Shown: positions 17,307-25,042 of the stretch, in pieces
How the letters are laid out: each line of letters begins with the position of its first letter
Position numbering within the stretch: position 1 is the stretch's first letter
From: an uncultured Eubacteriales bacterium
GTDB taxonomy: Bacteria > Bacillota > Clostridia > Oscillospirales > CAG-382
Assembly (NCBI GenBank): GCA_934502885.1
Contig: CAKSUT010000002.1
Location: forward strand, 124,001 to 188,000
DNA length: 64,000 bases
Reading direction: 5' to 3'
Translations under genes and position numbers: made by a program
Notes under the pieces: generated by a model
Database searches by the model: none
What the model was told of the DNA's origin: nothing
The model's input: only the letters and a program-made list of their open reading frames with translations

Positions 17307-18192
17307 TTTCCGCTTTCCTCTCGAAATTTTTATCTACTTTAAGACGTCTTAAAGTATCGTACTCGGTTTTGCGTCCCGGCGAAAGGTAAAACCTCAAAAA
17401 GTCGGTCTTGTTTCTGTCGAAGAAGTCCTCGCCGAAGTTTATGTACCCGGGGTGAAATAACAGTTCTATGTCGCCGCCGTGCTTTTCGGCAAAGCGAATG
17501 TAGTGCGCAAGCACCTTATTGACTCTCTTTTCGTCCATGTTTCCGGAGAACATCACTCCCATAAACATAGCGGTTTTGATGACCGACCTTTTAAGCTCCC
17601 GGCGGTTCACCGCACCGAGAAGCTTTAAAAGCCACTGCTTTATTATGTTAATCGGGCTATACGTAAAATAAAGCGACGGAGTCAGAATATACGGTAGTAT
17701 CGGTTCGGACGGAATGCGTATGTAATCGGGCTTGAGGTTTTCTTCGTCAAGAACTCTCATAAGAGCGCGGAACACAAGCGGAATCATATGTGTATGCTGG
17801 TGACTGTCTATCTCAAGTCTTTCGCCCGGTGCGATGTGTTCGCACCAGAACCGTATCTGAGCCTTTATCTCGCGCTGTATCTGCTCTCTGAATTCTCCGT
17901 TAAACGGCAAAAGGCTTTTTGCAAACAATCCGACGAAAGAATATCTGAAGTATCCGTCGTCCCTGACAAGAAGCTTCACGCTTTCGGACGGACTCACGGG
18001 CTTTCCCTCGACGAGGTTTAAGTGGAGTCCCACCATTGCCTCGCGGCACGGAATGCGCTCTCTCACATTCGTGCTGTGCTTTGCGTTCGGAAGCACGCTT
18101 ATTTTGTTGAGTGCGCCGTGCTTTATGCACTCCTCTATCCTTTCGCACGTAAGCTTTGTCATGCCGTAATCGTCGGCACAGATATAGAACAT
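17290..18192 (-). CDS. ChbG/YdjC-family carbohydrate deacetylase
   Basis: A 300-residue YdjC-fold protein with the family metal and catalytic motifs in order: CADDYGMT (the Asp pair), VGLHLNLVEG (His) and EIDSHQHTHMIP (two His). Characterised ChbG enzymes remove an acetyl group from chito-oligosaccharides; here an N-acetyl sugar of the polysaccharide or its lipid-linked precursor is a more likely substrate (inference). No signal peptide is visible, so it should act on cytosolic intermediates. ATG at 18192 follows GGGAG. Deacetylases of other families are common in EPS operons; a YdjC member is less usual. Confidence 0.85.
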   Translation of the reverse strand: MFYICADDYGMTKLTCERIEECIKHGALNKISVLPNAKHSTNVRERIPCREAMVGLHLNLVEGKPVSPSESVKLLVRDDGYFRYSFVGLFAKSLLPFNGEFREQIQREIKAQIRFWCEHIAPGERLEIDSHQHTHMIPLVFRALMRVLDEENLKPDYIRIPSEPILPYILTPSLYFTYSPINIIKQWLLKLLGAVNRRELKRSVIKTAMFMGVMFSGNMDEKRVNKVLAHYIRFAEKHGGDIELLFHPGYINFGEDFFDRNKTDFLRFYLSPGRKTEYDTLRRLKVDKNFERKAENGAVH

Positions 18193-18218
18193 TTTTCTCT
18201 CCCTTTACACGGGTTTGT

Positions 18219-19778
18219 TTACCATGCGTCCTCTTCTCCGAGCTTAACTATTATAACACCGTCAAAGACCGCAACCGAGCCTTTGTCGCTCCAAGACTTC
18301 ATATTTTTCACAGTCTCACTTTCGAGAAGCTCTCTCTTTCTCTCGCCCGAAACAAATCTGTAGTTTTTACCGCAGTAATCGTTGAGCGCACTGCACACGA
18401 CACTCTGTCCGACGGATTCGTCGTCCGCACGTAGAATATATCCGTCGGTAGTTCCCGTCATTTCGGGAGAAAGATGCGCACTGTAGTCTTCGCTTCCGGG
18501 AAGCGTGCCGACTATGAGTATCTCTTCGCAACTCTCATTACCGTCGGTAAGTTCGATTCGGTCGGCTATGCGTATGAGCGTTCCGTAGGATTTTTCGTAT
18601 GCCATGCCGAGCTTATGGTAGCTCACATTCGCCGTGACAATCCAGACGTACACAAGCCCGGCGCACACGGCAAGTATTCCCCACGACACCGCACAGCGCA
18701 CCTTTTTACCTAGAAAATCTATTCTTTCATATCCAAGAACAAGAAGCAGGTAGAACACGCAATACCCCATTTTCATAAGGTTGTGGTAATCAACTGAGGG
18801 GTATACAAACGCAAGAAGACTTGCGCCAAAAGGCAGAAGAAGCACATAGACTGCGGCAAGAAACGTTTTTGAAGGTGAACGAAGCATTCCGGAACGCACC
18901 GCGCCTCCGGCGTAAAGCACTGCAATAAGAGAAAACGCAATGCAGTTGAGTACTTTAAACGCATTCACTCCGTCCGAAAAATCGAAGAAAAAGTTCACGA
19001 ACGAATGCGTGCATATATAGAATGCCGCCGCAATATTTACCGATGAAAGCGACATTGCCTCTTTCATTCCCTGATAGGTCGAAAGCTCGGTACCGGACAC
19101 CCAAAGCGAGAGTTTTGTCAGTACCAAGTAAAGTACCCCGGCGAAAAGTCCCGTAACGAGGTACAAAGCACTCTTTTTCAAAAGCTCCGCCGCAGTATCT
19201 TCGCCGAAAAACGCGCAGTCGATAAGGCGCATGAGAAGAAGCATCACAGTGACGGTTATGTACGCCTGATATATCGCGACCGAAAGCGTGATAAGCAATG
19301 CCGACGCGGCAATCATCGGCAGAGTGACTCTGTCCTCCGTAAGAAGCATCGCCGCGGCGCACGCAAAGAGGAACGCGAGAGAATAGCCGTCGGCAATGTA
19401 GTTATACATGAGAAGCGAAGCTACCGTCGGGAAAGTGACGATCACGACTCCCGTAAGCCCTGCCGCTACTTTTCCGCGAAGCCTCATAATTCTGCAAACG
19501 CACACAGCTCCCATTGCGTGAAAAAGAAGCGTGAGAAGTCCGCAGAGCCAAGGGAGGTCGTAGTACGAGCTTGCGGCGCAAGCCGCCGAGAGAAACCAAC
19601 GTCCGAGGTGAATCATATTCTGCGCGTCGTATCTGAAGACGAGCGAATCCCAGTTCGGAAGCCAGTTTGTGAGCTTATACATATGAGCCGCAAGACCGAG
19701 TGCAAACGTACACACAAAGCAGAATATCATATTCGGTCCGAGCTTGTCTTTAATTTTCGGCATTATCTTTTCGGGCAC
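18219..19778 (-). CDS. GtrII-like membrane glucosyltransferase
   Basis: A 519-residue protein with about ten to twelve membrane helices and a soluble C-terminal region of about 120 residues. The N-terminal loop (NWLPNWDSLVFRYDAQN) and helical region with YNYIADGYSLAFLF and VAIYQAYITV match the Glucos_trans_II family. Such enzymes take a sugar from polyprenyl phosphate and decorate a polymer outside the membrane; the GtrB-like gene later in this operon would make the donor. Start GTG at 19778 lies 8 bases after GGAG and just past the GT32 stop; upstream GTGs are possible alternatives. Confidence 0.8.
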   Translation of the reverse strand: MPEKIMPKIKDKLGPNMIFCFVCTFALGLAAHMYKLTNWLPNWDSLVFRYDAQNMIHLGRWFLSAACAASSYYDLPWLCGLLTLLFHAMGAVCVCRIMRLRGKVAAGLTGVVIVTFPTVASLLMYNYIADGYSLAFLFACAAAMLLTEDRVTLPMIAASALLITLSVAIYQAYITVTVMLLLMRLIDCAFFGEDTAAELLKKSALYLVTGLFAGVLYLVLTKLSLWVSGTELSTYQGMKEAMSLSSVNIAAAFYICTHSFVNFFFDFSDGVNAFKVLNCIAFSLIAVLYAGGAVRSGMLRSPSKTFLAAVYVLLLPFGASLLAFVYPSVDYHNLMKMGYCVFYLLLVLGYERIDFLGKKVRCAVSWGILAVCAGLVYVWIVTANVSYHKLGMAYEKSYGTLIRIADRIELTDGNESCEEILIVGTLPGSEDYSAHLSPEMTGTTDGYILRADDESVGQSVVCSALNDYCGKNYRFVSGERKRELLESETVKNMKSWSDKGSVAVFDGVIIVKLGEEDAW

Positions 19779-19780
19779 TT

Positions 19781-20515
19781 TCACCACTCCAGCCACTTAA
19801 ATTTATGCAGAAATTTTCCGTAGAGCTTGTTGTAAAGCTTTACGCCGATTATGCGCTTAATATATGTTGTACGGCGCGCCGTCGGTGAAATCCAAGAAGC
19901 GTCGTAATGATGTATCGAGTATGTATTGCCGGTTATTTCGGTTTTGCCGGTATAGTAGTTTTTCGGGCAGAGGAAATCACTCGGCAAAAAGGTCATATCC
20001 GAAAACGTACCGACGATGTTTTCGGTGTCCGCTCCGAGCTTTGCAAGGAGAGCGGTGTTGCGGTCGGGACACGGAGTCATATCGTAAGTGCCGTCCGGCT
20101 TTACAAAGTGAATGCCGTCGTAGTCGGCAAGCATTTCTCCGACGATTTTATTTCCGCGTTCCGCACCGAAGCCGAGTCCCGTGCAGACAACTCCCCTCTC
20201 GTCGATGCCCATGTAGCCCGTCAACTCAAGCAATGGGGTGAGCGGCTTTATGAGTTCGACGTCGGTATCAAGGTAAATACCGCCGTACTTTTCGATGACG
20301 TAAAGTCTTGCGTAGTCGCTCACAAATGCCCATTTTCCGGCTCTGTACGCCTCTGCGGCATACGCATTTTGCGAAAAATCAAAGTTGTCCTCGTCCCAGC
20401 GGATAATCTCGAAATCGGGACAGTACTTTTTCCAGCTGGCAAGGCACTTCTCGGCGTGTGCCGGCATTTTCCCTCGTCCGAACCAACAGTAGTGAATTAC
20501 CTTAGGTATGCTCAT
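19781..20515 (-). CDS. Family 32 glycosyltransferase (capsular/OCH1-like)
   Basis: 244 residues with the full GT32 signature: PKVIHYCWFGRGKMPAH at the N-terminus, WDEDNFDF, then RLYVIEKYGGIYLDTDVE with the DTD metal-binding motif. GT32 enzymes are retaining transferases found in capsule and EPS loci. The final sequence (HHYDASW) carries the conserved His-His and Trp of the family. Its ATG overlaps the flippase stop as ATGA after GAAAGGAAG, so translation is coupled. Confidence 0.9.
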   Translation of the reverse strand: MSIPKVIHYCWFGRGKMPAHAEKCLASWKKYCPDFEIIRWDEDNFDFSQNAYAAEAYRAGKWAFVSDYARLYVIEKYGGIYLDTDVELIKPLTPLLELTGYMGIDERGVVCTGLGFGAERGNKIVGEMLADYDGIHFVKPDGTYDMTPCPDRNTALLAKLGADTENIVGTFSDMTFLPSDFLCPKNYYTGKTEITGNTYSIHHYDASWISPTARRTTYIKRIIGVKLYNKLYGKFLHKFKWLEW

Positions 20516-22020
20516 TTTTCTTCCTTTCTCTCACGCAGAAGACTTACGAAATCGGAAAACGCTTTTTTTCGCAACACAAAATTTGCCGCAAAATACAGCA
20601 CCGCAATCCACGGAGCGTGTTTCAGCCCGTCAAGTACAAGCATTCCGAAGCTGTCTCCGAGAAAGCCGTCGGTTCCGAGAATAAGCGTCACCGCCGCAAA
20701 AACGCCGAGATTTACAATCCACACCTTAAAGGTTTCGGACATTTTACGGCTAAGGACAACTCTGTTTGCGTAGTACGCCGCAAGGACGCCTCTCACCGCA
20801 AGCGCCGCCGCAGTTCCGAAAAGTGCGCCGCATATTCCCCACTTCATCACTGCGGCAACCGAAACGGTTATGTTCACCGTCATTTCGATTATCGCATGAG
20901 AACGTGTTTTACGGAACTCCCCAGCGTACTCGATAACCTGATTTACCGGGAGCTTCGCGCTCTCCGCGATACTCACCAGCGCAAACAACAGCATTAGAAG
21001 CGGATTTATGTAGTCTGCATCGTCGATACCCTTTGTGTACATTCCGATAATCGGAAGTAAAAATACAGCCATAAGCGTGTACACGAAAAACGTAGACATA
21101 ACAAAAAAGGTTTCGTACACTTCAAAGCATTTGTCAAAGCGTTTTCTGTCAACTCCGAACATCTGACCGAGCGCAAAGCCGTAACCGGAGATGATATCCG
21201 AAATGAACCTGCGCACCTGCGAGAAGAAGATATTGTAAATCGTGTATATGCTCACCGTCTTGAAATCGCACATAAACGACAGCAGAATAATGTCTGTATT
21301 GTTGAACACCATTGCGGAAATCTGATGCACGAGAACCGACTCTCTCTGAGATATCGCCGCAAGGTCTGGCTTTACGCCGAGGTCAAGCCACCTATAATTT
21401 CTTTTTGCGTAAATATACAGGAACGAAAGCTGTGCCACGGCAAGCACACAATACACGAGCTGTATCAGGACGAGGCTGTCCGAAAGCAGAAGCACCACTA
21501 TTTTCCCGGCGTTCGACGTAAGCTGAAGTGCCGTTTCGGCGTGGTTTATAACATATCTGCGGCCGTCCGCCTCCATGAGTATGCGGTACTTTGCCTGTAT
21601 GAAATAGCTGAAAAGCGTCGGTATTGCATTGAGAATGATGAGTGCAAAAACAACGCCGTGCGGTATTCCCGTCGGCACTGCAAACGAGTAGACAACCGCA
21701 AGCGTCAAAACCGCCGCAAGATACGCGACGCCGGTTCTCAGGTAGCAGTGCTTCGCCGCAGAGAGTACGGCATTTACGGCGTTTACATCTTTTTCGGCTA
21801 TCGGTTTATAGAGTGCTCTCGTTGCGGCAAGTCCGACGCCGGCTTCAAAGAGCGTCATATATGTGAAAATCTGCTTTATCGTTGACAGGACGCCGTTCAC
21901 CTCTGAGCCGAAGTTTTCGAGGTAAAGTCTCGGCAGAAGAAAGCTCACCGCAACGAGCACCGCCTGATACAGCACGCCCGAAATGATGTTTCGCTTTATC
22001 TTTTCTCCGCTTCTCTCCAC
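20512..22020 (-). CDS. Wzx-like lipid-linked oligosaccharide flippase, first gene of the EPS operon
   Basis: About 502 residues and twelve or more membrane helices of the MOP/polysaccharide biosynthesis flippase family. Typical features are GVLYQAVLVAVSFLLPRLYL for the first helix and LFEAGVGLAATRALYKP in the first cytosolic loop. It should move the undecaprenyl-linked repeat outward for polymerisation. The start is uncertain: GTG at 22020 is a few bases after GGGGTG, while an in-frame GTG at 22041 abuts the T-tract of the leader terminator. Being the first gene after the riboswitch, its expression depends directly on leader read-through. Confidence 0.88.
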   Translation of the reverse strand: MERSGEKIKRNIISGVLYQAVLVAVSFLLPRLYLENFGSEVNGVLSTIKQIFTYMTLFEAGVGLAATRALYKPIAEKDVNAVNAVLSAAKHCYLRTGVAYLAAVLTLAVVYSFAVPTGIPHGVVFALIILNAIPTLFSYFIQAKYRILMEADGRRYVINHAETALQLTSNAGKIVVLLLSDSLVLIQLVYCVLAVAQLSFLYIYAKRNYRWLDLGVKPDLAAISQRESVLVHQISAMVFNNTDIILLSFMCDFKTVSIYTIYNIFFSQVRRFISDIISGYGFALGQMFGVDRKRFDKCFEVYETFFVMSTFFVYTLMAVFLLPIIGMYTKGIDDADYINPLLMLLFALVSIAESAKLPVNQVIEYAGEFRKTRSHAIIEMTVNITVSVAAVMKWGICGALFGTAAALAVRGVLAAYYANRVVLSRKMSETFKVWIVNLGVFAAVTLILGTDGFLGDSFGMLVLDGLKHAPWIAVLYFAANFVLRKKAFSDFVSLLRERKEEK

Positions 22021-22041
22021 CGCTTCACCCCGTCTTCGCAC

Positions 22042-22085
22042 AAAAAAAAGACCGCACTCCCGTACAAAGACGAAAAATGCGGTCA
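22042..22085 (-). terminator. Riboswitch expression platform: intrinsic terminator in the EPS leader
   Basis: Minus strand: TGACCGCA (22085-22078), a 21-base loop, TGCGGTC (22056-22050), then eight T residues (22049-22042). It begins right after the P1 helix of the aptamer and ends one base before the most upstream possible start of the flippase gene. This position fits ligand-controlled termination. The alternative antiterminator pairing was not resolved by eye. Confidence 0.85.
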
Positions 22086-22161
22086 GTCAACCATAGCAAA
22101 AGCCTTAGGCACTAAACTTTGTGTCCCTGCCTTTCGACAGGTTTACCCATATTCTGTTGAC
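22086..22161 (-). promoter_or_regulatory. Cyclic di-GMP-I (GEMM-I) riboswitch aptamer
   Basis: Read on the minus strand, P1 is GTCAAC (22161-22156) with GTTGAC (22091-22086). Inside are the GEMM-I landmarks: GGGTAAACC, a GAAA tetraloop hairpin (CCTGTCGAAAGGCAGGG), the core GGGACACAAAG, then GTGCCTAAGG and the second arm CTATGGTTGAC. The order and spacing match the family, including the GGGACGCAAAG-like joining strand and the CCTAA receptor. A terminator follows directly, so c-di-GMP binding probably switches transcription of the whole EPS operon. Whether binding turns it on or off cannot be told by eye. Confidence 0.88.
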
Positions 22162-22188
22162 GTTAAAAATACGTTTTTCAACATGTCT

Positions 22189-22217
22189 ATTTTACCACGG
22201 GATTCGCCTTATGTCAA
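22189..22217 (-). promoter_or_regulatory. Sigma-A promoter of the EPS operon
   Basis: Minus strand TTGACA (22217-22212), a 17-base spacer, TAAAAT (22194-22189). Expected start of RNA near 22182, about 20 bases before the riboswitch P1 helix. It is the only strong promoter seen for the 16 genes downstream. Confidence 0.9.
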
Positions 22218-22253
22218 GGGTTTCCGAGGTTAATTTACACTTTGTTACACAAA

Positions 22254-22796
22254 TCAAACACGATTGCACACATACGAGTCTGCGGCATTCTCTTTCGGTA
22301 TAATGCGCCCGGGATTGCCCACCACGACCGAATGCGGAGGCACGTCGAAATTGACAAATGAGAGTGGGGCTATAAGCACGTCCTCGCCTACGTTTATCTT
22401 GCCGACCACAACGGCGTTCGAGCCTATCCAGCAACAGTCCGACACCGTCGGCGCACCCTTTCTTTTTCCTCTGTTCTCCGCACCTATCACAACGCCTGCG
22501 GCGACATTTACGTTCCGTCCTATCACCGCATCGGGATTTATCACGACTCTGCCGCTGTGACCGATGTAAAAGCCCTCTCCTATCCTCGTTCGGACGGGAA
22601 TCTGTATGTGCGTTTTGGCGGACATACGCTTGAGCCGCAGTGTGAGAAGTAGCTTCAGCGGCGCAAAATTGCAGCTCTGCGCTTTTCTGAACAGAGCGAG
22701 GTATTTGAGCTCCGGCGGTCTCATAAGCCTTCTTGCCAAGGTCTCGCCGTCACCGCCGTAATATCTGTAAAGATCCTTTTTGAATACTCCGTTCAC
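22254..22796 (-). CDS. Hexapeptide-repeat acyltransferase (serine acetyltransferase/CysE-like)
   Basis: 180 residues with an N-terminal helical region and a left-handed beta-helix of hexapeptide repeats: IGEGFYIGHSGRVVINPDAVIG, with the catalytic-type His, then NVNVAAGVVIG and CCWIGSNAVVVGKINVG (runs quoted in pieces). It ends PHSVVVGNPGRII, typical of serine O-acetyltransferases and of EPS sugar acetyltransferases. Given its position just upstream of the EPS promoter, a sugar acetyltransferase is more likely than cysteine biosynthesis (inference). GTG at 22796 is the chosen start; the frame is open farther upstream. No terminator separates it from the riboswitch, so its own transcript would also run into the leader. 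Confidence 0.78.
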   Translation of the reverse strand: MNGVFKKDLYRYYGGDGETLARRLMRPPELKYLALFRKAQSCNFAPLKLLLTLRLKRMSAKTHIQIPVRTRIGEGFYIGHSGRVVINPDAVIGRNVNVAAGVVIGAENRGKRKGAPTVSDCCWIGSNAVVVGKINVGEDVLIAPLSFVNFDVPPHSVVVGNPGRIIPKENAADSYVCNRV

Positions 22797-22953
22797 CCTT
22801 CTGCCGCCTTTCCTTCCCTCTTTGCGAGGAGTATTTTCTTGCCGAAAAACCGCAAACAGGAGAGTTGCCTTTGCGAAAAGCCATGCCGCAAGGCAAAACT
22901 CCGAGTTTTTTCGCGCCGTACCGCTTTGCAATCCGGTTTATTCCAAGTCTGCC

Positions 22954-23031
22954 GTGCTGAGCAAAGCACCGCGGTATTTTTTATATTACCACGCCGCGCG
23001 CCGTCTTTCAAGGTCGGCGCGGAGAATTTTT
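22954..23031 (+). terminator. Two successive terminator-like hairpins ahead of the response-regulator promoter
   Basis: On the plus strand GTGCT/AGCAC (22954-22969) is followed by TATTTTTTAT, and CGCGCCG/CGGCGCG (22997-23021) by GAGAATTTTT. No plus-strand gene precedes them. They may stop stray antisense transcription before the promoter at 23059. The rest of the 329-base gap between the acyltransferase and the response regulator holds only that promoter. Confidence 0.45.
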
Positions 23032-23058
23032 GCAAAAAAAGTGTTACTTTTTCATTTC

Positions 23059-23087
23059 TTGACATTTGTCGAAAAATGTGTTATAAT
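23059..23087 (+). promoter_or_regulatory. Consensus sigma-A promoter of the LytTR regulator
   Basis: TTGACA (23059-23064), 17-base spacer, TATAAT (23082-23087): a perfect match in both hexamers and spacing, about 38 bases before the GTG start. Confidence 0.93.
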
Positions 23088-23124
23088 CTTTTGTCGGAGA
23101 AATAACGGAGGGAGTTGGCATAAA

Positions 23125-23817
23125 GTGAGAATTGCGGTTTGTGACGACGAAAAAGCCGAAAGACGCAAAATCATTGATATTCTCGCCTCTCTTCTTGAGG
23201 ATTTTTCCGTAAACGAGTTTGACGGCGGTGATGAGCTTCTCGAAAGCCACCGTATTCTTCCGTTCGACCTTATTCTTCTCGACATAAATATGCCGGAAAT
23301 GAACGGAATTGACACCGCCGCAAAGCTCCGTCTTACAGACTCCGCAACTCCCGTCGTCTTTGTTTCGGCAAGCGACCGTTTCGGAGTGCAGAGCTACAGA
23401 GTCCGTGCGTTCGACTACCTATTGAAGCCGATCGACGAAAAGCTTATGTCCGAATGTCTCGACAGGCTTGCGTCACTGAAAAAGGAAAGGCTTATCACAG
23501 TCACATATTCCGGAGTCGAAACGCATCTTCCCGTATCGGGCATACAGTGTCTCGAGAGCAACCTGCGAAAAACGATTTTCACGCTGTCCGACGGCAAAAC
23601 AATTGAGGTAACGGGAAAGCTCTCCGACTTTGAACCGATTCTCGGCGGATGCGGATTCTGCCGCTGTCACAAGAGCTATCTTGTAAATCTTTCGTATATC
23701 GACAGCTTCGACGGAGATACCTTTCATCTTGCCGGAGGAAAGAGCATAAAAATATCCCGAGCGTATCTGCAAAGCGCAAAACGGGCGTATTTTGACAATT
23801 CCTTCGCCGCACACTGA
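23125..23817 (+). CDS. LytTR-family response regulator
   Basis: 230 residues. The receiver domain (1-120) has the acidic pair AVCDDEK, the phospho-acceptor Asp53 in LILLDINMPEMNG, the Ser/Thr position in VFVSASD and Lys in FDYLLKPID. The C-terminal half is a LytTR DNA-binding domain (LPVSGIQCLESN, KLSDFEPIL, FCRCHKSYLVNL). The start is GTG at 23125, 10 bases after GGAGGGAG. Family members bind pairs of short direct repeats about two helical turns apart; such a pair lies in the 128-base gap just downstream, so it probably activates the next two genes. All receiver residues are intact even though the neighbouring kinase looks dead. Confidence 0.92.
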   Translation: MRIAVCDDEKAERRKIIDILASLLEDFSVNEFDGGDELLESHRILPFDLILLDINMPEMNGIDTAAKLRLTDSATPVVFVSASDRFGVQSYRVRAFDYLLKPIDEKLMSECLDRLASLKKERLITVTYSGVETHLPVSGIQCLESNLRKTIFTLSDGKTIEVTGKLSDFEPILGGCGFCRCHKSYLVNLSYIDSFDGDTFHLAGGKSIKISRAYLQSAKRAYFDNSFAAH

Positions 23818-23846
23818 CAAAACGGCAGTTTTTTCTGCAATTTATT

Positions 23847-23874
23847 ACATTTCTGTGCAAGTTATGACATTTCT
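23847..23874 (+). promoter_or_regulatory. Putative LytTR operator (direct repeat)
   Basis: ACATTTCT at 23847-23854 is repeated exactly at 23867-23874, a 20-base period, ending two bases before the -35 box at 23876. Geometry and position fit activation by a LytTR regulator; the sequence itself has not been matched to a known site. Confidence 0.55.
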
Positions 23875-23875
23875 A

Positions 23876-23904
23876 TTGAAAAACAAATTAATCTGATGTA
23901 TAAT
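23876..23904 (+). promoter_or_regulatory. Sigma-A promoter for the pseudokinase-lipoprotein pair
   Basis: TTGAAA (23876-23881), 17-base spacer, TATAAT (23899-23904), about 40 bases before the TTG start. It provides expression of the two downstream genes independent of the regulator gene. Confidence 0.8.
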
Positions 23905-23944
23905 CCATTCATAATGATGTTCGGTCAGAAGGGATCGATGCGTT

Positions 23945-25042
23945 TTGACGGCTGCCGATGTTGTTAATTTTATAGTCGTGACTGTTTACGGCAGTGTTCT
24001 CACGCTTCTTTTTGCAAAAGACAAGTGCGGAACTGCCGAACTCTGCGGCATGAGCGGCGTTTTCGTTTTCGGCGGACTTTTGAATCTCATGCTTTCGGTT
24101 TTCGCAAGTCTCGGCAATGATGTGCTGTATATGCTCTATCCGCTTACGGTACACCTTCCTTTGCTTTTGTTCATCGTTTTCGTTTTAAAGGTGCGCTTCT
24201 GCCGTGCGCTTTTTGCGCTGACTACCGCATACATTCTCACGACGCCGCGTAAGTGGCTCTTCGTTTTGCTCGGAAATGTGTTTTACCGCGCTTTCGGCGA
24301 AAACATTTTTTCGGATACCGCGGCGGAAATAATCCCGTCGGCACTCATTTTGGTTCTGACGGCGAAATTTGCCGTTCCCTCGGTGAGACGTGTTTTCGGC
24401 TCAAAGGAAAAGGAAACCGACCTGCTCTGCATACTCCCGGCGGCGGTTTACGTAATGATTTATGCGACCACTGTATACAGTGATTTTCTCTACGGAAGAC
24501 CCGAAATCACAATGCCTATACTAACAACGCTTTTGTCGATATTCTTTATTGCGTTCACGATATTTGTGTTCGACCTTGTTTCCGGAAAAAGAGAACTGCG
24601 GCACAGTGAAGAGCTTCTCGAAATTCAGCACCGCGCCGTTTCAAAGCTCTCACGTTTTATCGGCGGAGATGAGAGATGGTATTGCAAAAACACGCTCATA
24701 AACGATTATCTTTCGATGTATGACGCGGCGGCGAAAAGCGCAGGTATTCTCTTTGTCTGCAACTGCAACTTTTCCGAAGAGACCGACACCGACGCCGCTC
24801 TCGTAATCATAACAAGCATTCTCGACGATGCGCTCGGCAAAGCTAAGAAGCACATTAAGCTTGAGGCTTTGCGCAAACGGAACCGTATTGACATCATGGT
24901 TGAAGCCGACTGCGGTGCTGACTACGGCTCTTCGCTTCTTCCCACTCTCGGCAGTGCAGTGAGAAAAAACAACGGTATTATTTACAGCGATGAAAGTATA
25001 TACAAAATTCAAATTTCCATTAAAGGAGAAAACAAAAAATGA
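23945..25042 (+). CDS. Membrane sensor of the AgrC/GHKL histidine-kinase type, catalytically degenerate
   Basis: 365 residues. The first ~215 form six or seven membrane helices, as in AgrC-like peptide-sensing kinases. The cytosolic part aligns with the GHKL_5 class: HSEELLEIQHRAVSKLSRFI, then CKNTLINDYLSMYDAAAKSA at the usual N-x-x-(I/L)-D-x-x-L position. The phospho-acceptor HDxKNH motif is missing. The N-box LLDNAIEA reads SILDDALGKA, replacing the magnesium-binding Asn with Asp, and no GxGL G-box remains. It therefore cannot be a normal kinase; sensing, phosphatase or scaffolding roles are possible (inference). TTG start after AAGGGA. Its stop overlaps the lipoprotein ATG (ATGA), so the two are translationally coupled. 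Confidence 0.75.
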   Translation: MTAADVVNFIVVTVYGSVLTLLFAKDKCGTAELCGMSGVFVFGGLLNLMLSVFASLGNDVLYMLYPLTVHLPLLLFIVFVLKVRFCRALFALTTAYILTTPRKWLFVLLGNVFYRAFGENIFSDTAAEIIPSALILVLTAKFAVPSVRRVFGSKEKETDLLCILPAAVYVMIYATTVYSDFLYGRPEITMPILTTLLSIFFIAFTIFVFDLVSGKRELRHSEELLEIQHRAVSKLSRFIGGDERWYCKNTLINDYLSMYDAAAKSAGILFVCNCNFSEETDTDAALVIITSILDDALGKAKKHIKLEALRKRNRIDIMVEADCGADYGSSLLPTLGSAVRKNNGIIYSDESIYKIQISIKGENKK

